Source: Bradyrhizobium sp. CCGUVB4N (GTDB lineage: Bacteria; Pseudomonadota; Alphaproteobacteria; Rhizobiales; Xanthobacteraceae). From it: 64,000 nucleotides of DNA. Location of the stretch: assembly GCF_024199945.1 (NCBI RefSeq), contig NZ_JANADP010000001.1:4216001-4280000 (forward strand), given 5' to 3'. Within the stretch, counting starts at the first letter, position 1. Each line of letters opens with the position of its first letter. Shown here in pieces: positions 8,772 through 16,513 of this stretch. The position numbers were made by a program, and so were the translations under genes. The notes beneath the pieces are model-generated. The model saw nothing but the letters and a program-made list of their open reading frames with translations, was not told the DNA's origin and searched no databases.

Positions 8772-9233
8772 ATGGCTGTCTCGCTCACCGACAACGATGA
8801 CGACGACGACTTCTCGGAAACGCATGACATCAACGTCACGCCGTTCATCGACGTCATCCTGGTGCTGCTGATCATCTTCATGGTCGCGGCTCCCTTGTCG
8901 ACGGTCGATCTGCCGATCGACCTGCCGACCTCGAGCGCGACGCCGCAGAAGAAGCCGGACAAGCCGACCTATGTCAGCATCAAGCCCGATCTGACGCTCG
9001 CGATCGGCGAAAACGCGGTCAAGCGGACCGACCTGGTCAGTTCGCTCGACGCCATCGCCGACATGAGCAAGGACAAATACGTGTTCCTGCGCGCCGACAA
9101 GGCCGTGCCTTACGGCGAGTTGATGGGCGTCATGGAAATCCTGCGGTCCGGCGGCTATTCTCGGATCAAGCTGGTGGCGCTCGAAGCACCTCCTGCGGCG
9201 GCTGGGCCGGCGCAGGGGGCGGTCCAACCCTGA
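8772..9233 (+). CDS. exbD: Biopolymer transporter ExbD
   Basis: Partner of ExbB in the TonB energising complex, 153 aa. It has one N-terminal membrane helix (residues about 24-44) opening with INVTPFIDVILVLLIIFMV, which contains the conserved Asp used in proton translocation. The rest is a periplasmic domain with the typical VFLRADKAVPYGELMGVM segment. It begins 3 bp after exbB and ends 10 bp before tonB, so the three are one translational unit. Confidence 0.96.
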   Translation: MAVSLTDNDDDDDFSETHDINVTPFIDVILVLLIIFMVAAPLSTVDLPIDLPTSSATPQKKPDKPTYVSIKPDLTLAIGENAVKRTDLVSSLDAIADMSKDKYVFLRADKAVPYGELMGVMEILRSGGYSRIKLVALEAPPAAAGPAQGAVQP

Positions 9234-9243
9234 CGGCAGCGCG

Positions 9244-10035
9244 ATGTCCGACCCTGTAATCGACGCAAAACCATCCCGGCGGCTCTGGATTCTGGCCGCG
9301 ATCGCCGCGATTGGCCTGCATCTCGGCGGGGCTGCGCTGGCGCTCGCCAACCTTCGTGCCGACGACGGCGACGATGGCCTCGGCGCCAACGGCGCGGAAT
9401 ACGCCGTCGAGATGACCTCGCCGAAGCTTCCCGAGACGGATCTGCCTCCCGGCCCGGATAGCGAAGCCTCGCAGTATCAGCCGCAGCAGATGCAGCAGCA
9501 GGCCGAGGTTCACGAGACCGATCTGCCGAAGGAAATACCTCAGGAGGCCGAAGACCCGGACCGCCTCGTCACCGAGAACGACTCCAAGAAGCCGGTCGAG
9601 GACACCACGAAAGTGGCCAAGGTCGAAACCCAGGCCGTCGAGGAGATGCCGAACGCCCAGGAATCGGCGAGGCAGGCGCTACACGAAGACGCGCGCGAGG
9701 ACGAGAAGGCGGCTGCCCCCAACCAGGGCATCGGCAAGGACCTTCGCAAGCTGACGGCCGAGTGGGGCAAGCGGATCAGCGCCTATTTCGAGCTGCACAA
9801 GCGCTATCCCAAGGACAAGAGCAAGACGACGACGGTCAAGCTCAGCCTGGTCCTGAACCGACGCGGCAATGTCGTGTCAGTCGACGTGGCCGAGTCCTCC
9901 GGCGATCCCGCCTTCGACAGCGAGGCCATCTCCATGGTGCGCCGCTCGGATCCCGTGCCGGTCCCGCCGGCCGACCTGACGGACGATCAGTTCGCCTTCA
10001 GCCTGCCGGTGAATTTCAAGAAGCCGTCGAAATAA
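9244..10035 (+). CDS. tonB: Energy transducer TonB
   Basis: Periplasm-spanning protein of 263 aa carrying energy from ExbB-ExbD to outer-membrane receptors. It has a single anchor at about residues 16-38 including His (AAIGLHLGG), as in TonB transmembrane helices. A long Pro/Glu/Lys-rich linker follows (about 55-155), then the C-terminal TonB domain (YPKDKSKTTTVKLSLVLNRRG ... VVSVDVAESSGDPAFDSEAI ... VPVPPADL). It closes the iron operon, with only 3 bp to the convergent gene at 10039. The exbB-exbD-tonB order and co-location with two receptors make this a dedicated rather than global TonB set. Confidence 0.93.
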   Translation: MSDPVIDAKPSRRLWILAAIAAIGLHLGGAALALANLRADDGDDGLGANGAEYAVEMTSPKLPETDLPPGPDSEASQYQPQQMQQQAEVHETDLPKEIPQEAEDPDRLVTENDSKKPVEDTTKVAKVETQAVEEMPNAQESARQALHEDAREDEKAAAPNQGIGKDLRKLTAEWGKRISAYFELHKRYPKDKSKTTTVKLSLVLNRRGNVVSVDVAESSGDPAFDSEAISMVRRSDPVPVPPADLTDDQFAFSLPVNFKKPSK

Positions 10036-10038
10036 CCT

Positions 10039-10569
10039 TCAGCGCCAGTAGAACTTGATCGAGACGTAGACCACGACCAGGCAGGCGAAGATCAGCGCCA
10101 CCGGGAGGGGGCGCTTCTCGGTTCCACCGAACATCGCCGCTCCGAACATGGCGGCCTTCTTCGGCTTGGGGGCCGGGCGCCGGAAGGCGGTAACATTGTC
10201 CGCCACCGGCTCAGCCGGCCGCGAGCGGACGTCGGGCGGGTTCCCGGCGCCACCCATCTCCAGATAGTAGGATTTGTAGACCTCGGCGATGGTGGCTTCG
10301 GCCGCCTCGCCCTCGCTCATCCGCTCCAGCAGCTTCTTGTAGCCGTCGAGGAAGCCCTGTGCGTCCGCAGGCAGCGCCGACAACCCATTCAGCTTGGCCA
10401 TCATCTTCCAGGTGGCGAAATCGGCGCGGGCACGGGTGTCGGCGCGTCGCGCGATCAGCATATCGGCAGCTTTGACCAAGTTGGCCTCTAGCCCTTCGGC
10501 TTTGTCTTCAAGTGCAGGATCTTCAAGTCCGGGATCTTCAAGTGCATGGTCTTGAAGGAGTGTCTTCAA
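10039..10569 (-). CDS. Hypothetical protein with C-terminal membrane anchor
   Basis: About 176 aa, no family recognised. The open frame begins with TTG directly after the stop codon of the protease gene at 10570, but a start further in is possible (for example TTG or ATG near residues 30-37, where AGAGG precedes). The N-terminus contains a five-residue repeat (LEDPA/LEDPG) encoded by a 15-bp tandem repeat. A helical middle and a Pro/Lys stretch follow. The last 20 residues form a membrane helix (LPVALIFACLVVVYVSIKFYW), suggesting a tail-anchored topology. It is likely cotranscribed with the upstream site-2 protease, for which a tail-anchored partner would be interesting. Confidence 0.65.
   Translation of the reverse strand: MKTLLQDHALEDPGLEDPALEDKAEGLEANLVKAADMLIARRADTRARADFATWKMMAKLNGLSALPADAQGFLDGYKKLLERMSEGEAAEATIAEVYKSYYLEMGGAGNPPDVRSRPAEPVADNVTAFRRPAPKPKKAAMFGAAMFGGTEKRPLPVALIFACLVVVYVSIKFYWR
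10506..10550. repeat. Three 15-bp tandem repeats
   Basis: The unit CTTCAAGTGCAGGAT occurs three times (10506-10520, 10521-10535, 10536-10550) with few changes, followed by a partial copy. It is in frame with the minus-strand gene and encodes the LEDP(A/G) repeats at its N-terminus. Confidence 0.7.
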
Positions 10570-11250
10570 CTACGCATTGCCGGTAGCGAAGAGAACAGCT
10601 TGAATCACATAACCGGTCAACGTTCGCAGTATTGCTGAAATAACATCAAGATTTAGACCGAACTGGGAACCCGCAAGCGGCAGCAGGATCAGAAGCGCGA
10701 TCAGGATCATCATGCCGTACGGCTCGAGCCGTGACAGCGGCAGGGCAAGCGGCCGTGGCAACAACCCGACCGCGACCCGTCCGCCGTCCAGCGGCGGGAT
10801 CGGCATCATGTTGAAGACCGCCAGCACGGCGTTGATCAGCAGCGCATTCTTGAGGTTGTCGAAGATCCATTGCGCCGAACTGGCGGGCGCCAGGGGTAGG
10901 GCGTGCAGGGCGAGGCCAGCGACCAGCGCCAGCAGGATGTTGGTGACGGGGCCGGCCAGGGCGACCCAGACCATGTCCAGCTTCGGATTGTTGAGGTTGC
11001 GAAAGTTCACCGGCACCGGCTTGGCGTAGCCGAACAGGAAGGGCGAATGCGCAAACAGCAGCATCGCCGGCAGAATCAGCGTGCCGAACGGGTCGATATG
11101 GCGCAGCGGATTGAAGCTGACGCGGCCGAGCTGCCAGGCGGTGTTGTCGCCGAGGCGGTGCGCGACGAAGCCGTGCGCCGCCTCGTGGAAAGTGATGGCA
11201 AGCACCAGCGGCAGCACCCACACCGAGAGGTCATAGAGGGAAATGTTCAA
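10570..11250 (-). CDS. Site-2 protease family membrane protein (M50, FtsH-independent rhomboid-like Zn protease)
   Basis: Multi-pass membrane zinc metalloprotease of about 226 aa with the S2P/M50 signature. HEAAH (in ITFHEAAHGFVAHRLGDNTA) gives the zinc-binding HExxH, and NMMPIPPLDGGR gives the second motif with the Asp ligand. Several hydrophobic segments are seen, with lengths typical of the short YwhC-type members. I chose TTG 11250 (LNISLYDLSV...), where conserved sequence begins; upstream frame reads only low-complexity Arg/Pro sequence. The substrate is unknown. The gene is adjacent to a tail-anchored hypothetical protein downstream and a LysR gene upstream. Confidence 0.85.
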   Translation of the reverse strand: MNISLYDLSVWVLPLVLAITFHEAAHGFVAHRLGDNTAWQLGRVSFNPLRHIDPFGTLILPAMLLFAHSPFLFGYAKPVPVNFRNLNNPKLDMVWVALAGPVTNILLALVAGLALHALPLAPASSAQWIFDNLKNALLINAVLAVFNMMPIPPLDGGRVAVGLLPRPLALPLSRLEPYGMMILIALLILLPLAGSQFGLNLDVISAILRTLTGYVIQAVLFATGNA

Positions 11251-11324
11251 TTTGCATCTCGTCCGGTTTTGCTCGTCGCCTTGCAGACGACCTGGCCAGA
11301 CCGGCGGTGCAGCAACGCTTCGGC

Positions 11325-12191
11325 TCAAGATAGGATGGCCGGTTCCGAAATGCCACGCTGCAAATGATCGGCAAGCCGGGCCGCCGGGCGCGGCAGGTTG
11401 CGCGCGCGGTGGAGGCGGATGTCGGCCGCGGGAAGCGGCGGCAGGCCGTCGCGTGCGCCGAGAGCGCGGAGCCGAGGCGGCAGGATGCCGGCCTTCACCA
11501 CGGTAATCGCAAGGCCCTCCGCCGCGATCGATTCCACCGCCGCCAGCGTCCGGCTGACGAAGGCGAGCCGCCACCGCCGGCCGGCGCGATCGAGCGCGTC
11601 TGCGGCCCATTGGCGAAACAGGCAACCGGGCGGGTACAGCGCGACGGGCAGAGTGTCTTCAGCCGTAGCGCGGCAGGCGGTGGCCGCCGCCCAGACGGCC
11701 TGTTCGCGCCGCAACAGCTCGCCGTCGCCACGCCCTTGCGGATGCATGGCGATGACGAGGTCATAGGCTTCGCCGAGCCGCGCCGGCATCGTCGCGGTCA
11801 GCCCGGTCTCGATCTCGACCCGCACCGCCGGATACTCCTTGGCAAAGCTCGCCAGCAGGGGCGGAATGACGATCGTGCCATAATCGTCCATCACGCCGAG
11901 GCGGATGACGGCTTCCGGCTTGCGTGCGCGTAACGCGCCGATTGCTTCGGCATGGAGCGCAAGGATGCGCTGCGCATAGGCCCGCAACTCGTCGCCCGCG
12001 GCGGTCGGCACGATTCCGGCCCGATTGCGGTGAAACAGCTTTGCGCCGAGCCGCTCCTCGAGGCGCCTGACCTGCACGCTCACCGCCGACTGGGTGCGGT
12101 TGAGCTGATCGGCCGCGCGCGTGAACGAGCGATGCTCGGCGACGGCGAGAAAAGCCCTCAGCAGATCGGGATCGAGATCGGGCGCGGTCAT
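11325..12191 (-). CDS. LysR-family transcriptional regulator
   Basis: DNA-binding regulator of 288 aa. The N-terminal winged helix-turn-helix is clear (LRAFLAVAEHRSFTRAADQLNRTQSAVSVQVRRLEERLGAKLF), followed by a periplasmic-binding-like effector domain. It is divergent from the EamA transporter at 12280 with an 88-bp gap, the classic layout for a LysR regulator and its target. The effector is therefore probably the transporter substrate, which is unknown. Confidence 0.9.
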   Translation of the reverse strand: MTAPDLDPDLLRAFLAVAEHRSFTRAADQLNRTQSAVSVQVRRLEERLGAKLFHRNRAGIVPTAAGDELRAYAQRILALHAEAIGALRARKPEAVIRLGVMDDYGTIVIPPLLASFAKEYPAVRVEIETGLTATMPARLGEAYDLVIAMHPQGRGDGELLRREQAVWAAATACRATAEDTLPVALYPPGCLFRQWAADALDRAGRRWRLAFVSRTLAAVESIAAEGLAITVVKAGILPPRLRALGARDGLPPLPAADIRLHRARNLPRPAARLADHLQRGISEPAILS

Positions 12192-12279
12192 GATGGAACG
12201 TTATCCCAGCATGACGGAAATTCCATTCCCAGTTTGGGCACGGCCCGTATGCTCTTCGTCCAGGCGTTCGACGGGAGGG

Positions 12280-13194
12280 ATGGTGGGCGAGATTCTTGGC
12301 GTTCTGGCTGCGGTGCTATCGAGTGCGTTCGGCGGCACCTCGATCGGTGCGACGCGCTATCTCGTTGGCAGCATCGATCCCCTGGCGATCGGCTCGTTCC
12401 GGTTCGGGATCGGCTTTCTGCTGCTGCTGCCGCTGACATGGCTGCGTGGCGATCGCTGGCCGTCGCGGGGCGACTGGGCTGTTGCTGTCGGGCTCGGCAT
12501 CCTCTTCTTCGCGCTGTTTCCGATCCTGTTCAACGCATCGCTGATCTTCACGACAGCCGCGCGCGGCGCGCTCGCGCTGTCGACGCTGCCGCTGTTGACG
12601 CTCGTGATAGGCGCCGCGCTCGGCAGCGAGGCGCTGAGCTGGCGCAAATCGATCGGCGTCGTGGTGGCAACATCAGGCGTTGCCGTCGCGTTGCTCACGG
12701 ACCTCAACGCGGCGCCATCGGGCGCCTGGCGCGGCGATCTCCTGATGATGGCGGCTGCGCTGTGCATGGCGCTGTACGGCATCTGGTCGAGGCCGTTGAT
12801 CCGGCGCTCCAGCCCGATCGCCTTCACCACCATGAGCATGGCAGCGGGCGCCGTCTGCCTTGTCCTGCTCTCGTGTTTCCGCGGCAGTTTTGCGCCCGTC
12901 GCAAATTTCGGCACGCCGCAATGGCTCGCCGCGCTTTACCTCGGCGCCTTCGGCGCGGCGCTGACCTTCTATCTCTGGGCCTTCGCGCTGGAGCGGACGA
13001 CGCCGACGCGCGTAGCGATCTCGGTGACGGTCAATCCGATCACGGCATCGCTCGTCGGTGCCTTTCTGCTGAACGAGCCGCTGCGCTGGAATCTCGCCGC
13101 CGGCATCGTCGCGGTGTTTGCGGGAATCTGGCTGGCCACGACGACAGGACGGCGCGTTGAGACCGCCAGCTTGCCTGCTTCAAGCCGGCCCTGA
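12280..13194 (+). CDS. EamA/DMT-family transporter
   Basis: Inner-membrane drug/metabolite transporter of about 304 aa with ten predicted helices in two EamA repeats. An early glycine-rich helix is seen (LGVLAAVLSSAFGGTSIGATRYLVG), and the second repeat begins near GDLLMMAAALCMALYGIW. The start is ATG 12280 or GTG 12283: GGGAGG at 12273-12278 favours GTG by spacing. The long open frame upstream overlaps the LysR gene and is not used. The substrate may be an amino acid or organic cation for export or import; it cannot be told from sequence. Probably regulated by the divergent LysR protein. Confidence 0.87.
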   Translation: MVGEILGVLAAVLSSAFGGTSIGATRYLVGSIDPLAIGSFRFGIGFLLLLPLTWLRGDRWPSRGDWAVAVGLGILFFALFPILFNASLIFTTAARGALALSTLPLLTLVIGAALGSEALSWRKSIGVVVATSGVAVALLTDLNAAPSGAWRGDLLMMAAALCMALYGIWSRPLIRRSSPIAFTTMSMAAGAVCLVLLSCFRGSFAPVANFGTPQWLAALYLGAFGAALTFYLWAFALERTTPTRVAISVTVNPITASLVGAFLLNEPLRWNLAAGIVAVFAGIWLATTTGRRVETASLPASSRP

Positions 13195-13196
13195 CG

Positions 13197-13589
13197 TTAC
13201 GCCGGGATCGTCCTCTCATATTGCTTGAGGCCGTCGTCGAGCTTCAGCCAGGCGAGCTTTTCCGACACCCAGATGTGCTCGGTCGGCGCGAAGGCATTGC
13301 GGTCATCGAAGGTCGCGAGCGCCACGCCGGCCAGCGTGCCGTTGCGCCGCCAGGAGAACAGCCGGGTTCCGCAATTCTTGCAGAACACGCGCTCGATGGC
13401 CTCGGACGATGCGTAACGGCCGGTGTCGCCCTCGACCGTCAGCGCTTTCTGGTCGAACTGGGCGCGAACGAAGTAAGGCGAGCCCATCGCCTTCTGGCAC
13501 ATGCGGCAATGGCAGATGCGCACATTCAGCGGCTCGCCCTCCGCCTTGAACCGCACTGCGCCGCACAGGCATCCACCTTCTCTAATCAT
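13197..13589 (-). CDS. GFA-family zinc protein (CENP-V/glutathione-dependent formaldehyde-activating-like)
   Basis: About 130-aa Mss4-like zinc protein. The cysteine pattern is complete: CLCG, then CHCRMCQ, then CKNCG, as in GFA-family proteins that coordinate two zinc ions. I chose ATG 13589, whose ATGA overlaps the stop of the upstream serine hydrolase gene; ATG 13601 is an alternative 4 codons longer. True formaldehyde-glutathione activity holds for only a few members, so the function stays open. It is probably cotranscribed with the hydrolase at 13586. Confidence 0.88.
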   Translation of the reverse strand: MIREGGCLCGAVRFKAEGEPLNVRICHCRMCQKAMGSPYFVRAQFDQKALTVEGDTGRYASSEAIERVFCKNCGTRLFSWRRNGTLAGVALATFDDRNAFAPTEHIWVSEKLAWLKLDDGLKQYERTIPA

Positions 13590-14743
13590 GCCACCCGCCA
13601 TTCGCTGACTTGCCGCGCCATGTTCCAGTTGAGCTCATCGAGTTCGTCATCCATCTTGGTGTTCGGCCGGCTGACGTTGGTGAAGGCGGCCCAGCAGAAG
13701 CCGCCATGGGTTCTGACCGCAATGGTGCTGGTGCCGGGCAGGCTGCCATTGTGCCACCAATTGCCTGAACTGTTGATGCAGAATCCCTTGGCATAGTCCG
13801 GGCTATAGCTCGGTGCCGTGGTCATGACCTGGATGGTGCGCGGCCGCAGGATGTTCGCCGGCCGCGCATAGCCGTCGACGTGCATCAGGAACTGCACGAG
13901 GTCGGTCGGAGTCGCGATCCAGCCGCCATGGGAATCCATGCGGCGGACGTTCATCTCGTAGGGACTTTCGACCTTGCAGTAATAGGCGACTTCGCCGGCC
14001 TGGCGCTGGTCGCTTGTGTTGCCTGCGATCGTCATGTCGGTGATGCCGCAACGGCCAAGTACCTCGGCGCGGACATGTTCGGCATAGCGCTGGCCGGTGA
14101 GCTTCTCGATCACGCGGCCCAGCACGCAATAGCCGAAATTCGAGTAGGCATAGTGCTGGCCCGGCGGACGGTCCAGCGGCCGGTTCGCTAGCGTCCAGGT
14201 GATCAGCTGCGCGTGGTCCATGTGCGGATGCGTGAACATGGGATCGCGGTTGTCGTTGGTCCAGCCGCCGCCGGTATGTGTCAGGAGATGCTCGAGCGTG
14301 ATCTGGTCGATGCCGGGCGAGTAGGGTGGCGCACCGTAATCGGTGCCGAGCAGCGCGCCGGGACCGAACACGCGGTCGGTGAGCTTGACCCGGTTCTCCT
14401 CGATCAGCCGAAACAGCGTGACCGAGGTGATCATCTTGCTGACGCTGGCGATGCGAAACAGATGCTGCGGCGTCGTTGCTTCATTCTGCTCGCGATCGGC
14501 GACGCCGAAGGCGGCCTGATGGACGATCGCACCCGCATAGCCGATCGCAAAAGAGAGCCCCGGCACGTCGAACTTGCCCATGAAGCTCTGCGCCAGCCGG
14601 CCCATCGCCGCGCGTTCGGCCGGCGAGGGCGGGCGGATGCTCGGCGGGTTGGGCGCGAGCTGCGCCAGCGTTCGTTGCGACAGCAGCGGCAGCGCGCCTG
14701 CGCCGGCTGCGAACTTCACAAAATCCCGACGCCCAAGCTGCAT
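13586..14743 (-). CDS. Tat-exported serine hydrolase, beta-lactamase/class C PBP-like
   Basis: Periplasmic serine hydrolase of about 385 aa. ATG 14743 is preceded by GGGAGG at good spacing and yields a twin-arginine signal (LGRRDFVKFAAGAGALPLL). Catalytic motifs are visible: SVSK (SxxK) in the FRIASVSKMITS segment, YSN in YAYSNFGYCVLG, and WHNGS near the C-terminus in place of the KTG-type box. This fits esterase/D-aminopeptidase-like members of the beta-lactamase family more than true antibiotic-hydrolysing enzymes. The stop overlaps the start of the GFA gene. Confidence 0.87.
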   Translation of the reverse strand: MQLGRRDFVKFAAGAGALPLLSQRTLAQLAPNPPSIRPPSPAERAAMGRLAQSFMGKFDVPGLSFAIGYAGAIVHQAAFGVADREQNEATTPQHLFRIASVSKMITSVTLFRLIEENRVKLTDRVFGPGALLGTDYGAPPYSPGIDQITLEHLLTHTGGGWTNDNRDPMFTHPHMDHAQLITWTLANRPLDRPPGQHYAYSNFGYCVLGRVIEKLTGQRYAEHVRAEVLGRCGITDMTIAGNTSDQRQAGEVAYYCKVESPYEMNVRRMDSHGGWIATPTDLVQFLMHVDGYARPANILRPRTIQVMTTAPSYSPDYAKGFCINSSGNWWHNGSLPGTSTIAVRTHGGFCWAAFTNVSRPNTKMDDELDELNWNMARQVSEWRVA

Positions 14744-14774
14744 GGTCCGCCTCCCTGGACGGACCATCACGCTC

Positions 14775-15521
14775 TCAATAGGTCGCCCGTCCCCCGGAAA
14801 TATCAAAGACCGCGCCGGTGGAGAAGGCACAATCTTCGGATGCAAGCCACGCGGCCATCGCGGCGAGCTCTTCCACCAGGACGAAGCGGGCTTTGGGGAT
14901 TTTCGACAGCATGAAATCGATATGCTGCTGCGTCATCTGGTCGAAGATCGCAGTCTTCGCCGCCGCCGGCGTCACGGCATTCACGAGAATGTCATGGGCG
15001 GCGAGCTCCTTGCCGAGCGACTTCGTCAGCGCGATCAGGCCGGCCTTCGACGCCGAATAGTGCGAGGCGTTCGGATTGCCTTCCTTGCCGGCGATCGAGG
15101 CGATGTTCACGATCCGCCCGTATTTCTGCTTGAGCATCACGGGCACGATCGCCTTGCAGACGATGAAGGGGCCGTCGAGGTTGATGCGCAGCACCTTGCG
15201 CCATTCCTCGAGATCGGTCTCCCACACCGGCTTGTTGACGCCGGCGATGCCGGCATTGTTGACGAGGATGTCGATCTTGCCGAAGGCGGCAAGCGTGGCA
15301 TCGCGCGCCTGCTCGACGCCTGCGGTGTCGGTGACGTCGACCTTGACGACGCGGACGCTGTCGCCGATTTCCTTCGCCGTCTTCTCGGCCAGCGCGGCAT
15401 CGAAATCCCAGATCGCGACCTTGGCACCGGAGGCGACGAAGCGCTCGGTGATCGCGCGGCCAAAACCCTGCGCGCCGCCGGTGACGACGGCGACGCGGCC
15501 CTGGAGATCAATCTTGTTCAT
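14775..15521 (-). CDS. SDR-family dehydrogenase (3-oxoacyl/sugar dehydrogenase type)
   Basis: Classical short-chain dehydrogenase of 248 aa. Visible motifs are TGGAQGFG for nucleotide binding, NNAG, a catalytic Ser (NIASIAGK), YSASK (YxxxK), and the terminal ISGG.AT. An acidic residue after beta-strand 2 (WDFD) suggests NAD rather than NADP. It is last in the minus-strand arm of the sugar-acid regulon, after the LacI regulator, dehydratase and another SDR gene. A likely role is oxidation of an aldose or sugar acid. The substrate is inferred from context only. Confidence 0.85.
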   Translation of the reverse strand: MNKIDLQGRVAVVTGGAQGFGRAITERFVASGAKVAIWDFDAALAEKTAKEIGDSVRVVKVDVTDTAGVEQARDATLAAFGKIDILVNNAGIAGVNKPVWETDLEEWRKVLRINLDGPFIVCKAIVPVMLKQKYGRIVNIASIAGKEGNPNASHYSASKAGLIALTKSLGKELAAHDILVNAVTPAAAKTAIFDQMTQQHIDFMLSKIPKARFVLVEELAAMAAWLASEDCAFSTGAVFDISGGRATY

Positions 15522-15541
15522 CGATGAATCCTCTTATCTGT

Positions 15542-15638
15542 CCCTCATGGTGAGGAGCGCACAACTGGCGCGCGTCTCGAACCATGGAGCCCGTGGCCCA
15601 TCCCTCGAGACGGCGCTGGCGCGCCGCCTCGGGATGAA
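15542..15638. repeat. Palindromic intergenic repeat, family A (CCTCATGGTGAGGAGCGC type)
   Basis: Fills the gap between the two SDR genes. It contains inverted segments GCGCGCGTCTCGA and TCGAGACGGCGC and ends CGCCTCGGGATGA. This matches a dispersed repeat class I associate with Bradyrhizobium genomes (recognition from memory, not searched). It can fold into a long RNA hairpin inside the operon. Confidence 0.6.
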
Positions 15639-15644
15639 GAGTGA

Positions 15645-16376
15645 TCAGAGCATGTAGCCGCCGTCGACGACGAGGTCGACGCCGGTGGTGAACGCGCTCT
15701 CGTCGCTGCCGAGATAGATCGCCATGTTGGCGATTTCGTCGGCGGTGCCGAGCCGGCCCATCTTCTGGCGGGAGATGAACATCTCCTTGCCCTGCGGTCC
15801 CTGGGCTGCGGCGCGATCGAGCATCGAGGGGGTCTCGACCGTGCCGGGGCAGATCGAGTTGCAGCGGATGCCCTTGGTGATGAAGTCGAGCGCGACCGCG
15901 CGGGTCAGCAGCGACACGGCGGCCTTCGAGGAGCTGTAGACGTAGCGGTTCGCTGGCGGCCGCAGCGCCGCGCAGGACGAGATGTTGACGATGCTGCCGC
16001 CGCCGCCCGCGAGCATGTCGGGCAGGAACGCCCTGATGGTCCGGTGCATCGACTTGACGTTGAGGTCGAACGAGAAATCGAAATCCTCCTCCGAGCACTC
16101 CAGGATGGTGCCGTGATGCACGAAGCCGGCGGCGTTGAGCAGGATGTCGATCTTGCCGATGCGCTTGGCGAAGGCGTTGACGTCGGCGGTGTTGCGGACG
16201 TCGAGCTTTGCGACCTCGGCGATGCCTTCCTTGGTCAGGCCGGCGATGCCGGCCTCGTTGATGTCGGTGGCGATGACGGTTGCGCCTTCACGCGCGAATG
16301 CGAGGGCGCATGCGCGCCCGATGCCTGCCGCTGCAGCCGTGATGACGGCGCGCTTACCCTTGAGGCGGTCTGCCAT
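15645..16376 (-). CDS. SDR-family dehydrogenase, 2-keto-3-deoxy-fuconate/hydroxybutyrate dehydrogenase-like
   Basis: Short-chain dehydrogenase of about 243 aa starting at ATG 16376 after a GAGGAG ribosome-binding site; the earlier in-frame start is not supported. Motifs are TAAAAGIG (cofactor), NAAG, NISSC, YSSSK and the ICPGTVETPS loop. The sequence style (MADRLKGKRAVITAAAAGIGRA, VDLVVDGGYM) is that of the group containing 2-keto-3-deoxy-L-fuconate 4-dehydrogenase and DHRS6. Together with the IlvD/EDD dehydratase just upstream, oxidation of a 2-keto-3-deoxy sugar acid is a reasonable guess. No diketo-acid hydrolase is present nearby. Confidence 0.86.
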   Translation of the reverse strand: MADRLKGKRAVITAAAAGIGRACALAFAREGATVIATDINEAGIAGLTKEGIAEVAKLDVRNTADVNAFAKRIGKIDILLNAAGFVHHGTILECSEEDFDFSFDLNVKSMHRTIRAFLPDMLAGGGGSIVNISSCAALRPPANRYVYSSSKAAVSLLTRAVALDFITKGIRCNSICPGTVETPSMLDRAAAQGPQGKEMFISRQKMGRLGTADEIANMAIYLGSDESAFTTGVDLVVDGGYML

Positions 16377-16418
16377 GTTCTTGTTCTCCTCACCTTGAAA
16401 ATTTGACTGTTGGTTTCT

Positions 16419-16504
16419 CGTCATTGCGAGCGAAGCGAAGCAATCCAGATTCTTGCCGCGGGGGCAGTCTGGATTGCTTCGTCGCTACGCTCCTCGCAAT
16501 GACG
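16419..16504. repeat. Palindromic intergenic repeat, family B (CGTCATTGCGAG type)
   Basis: The ends CGTCATTGCGAG and CTCGCAATGACG are perfect inverted repeats, and the inner arms CAATCCAGA/TCTGGATTG also pair. It lies between the dehydratase and the second SDR gene. This is a very common Bradyrhizobium-type repeat (recognised, not searched). A degraded relative may be at 43672. Confidence 0.75.
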
Positions 16505-16513
16505 GTGTCGCTG

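Noticed and set aside
12121..12279. N-terminal extension of the EamA transporter
   Set aside because: Overlaps the divergent LysR gene, lacks hydrophobic sequence, and the GGGAGG site before 12280/12283 marks the real start.
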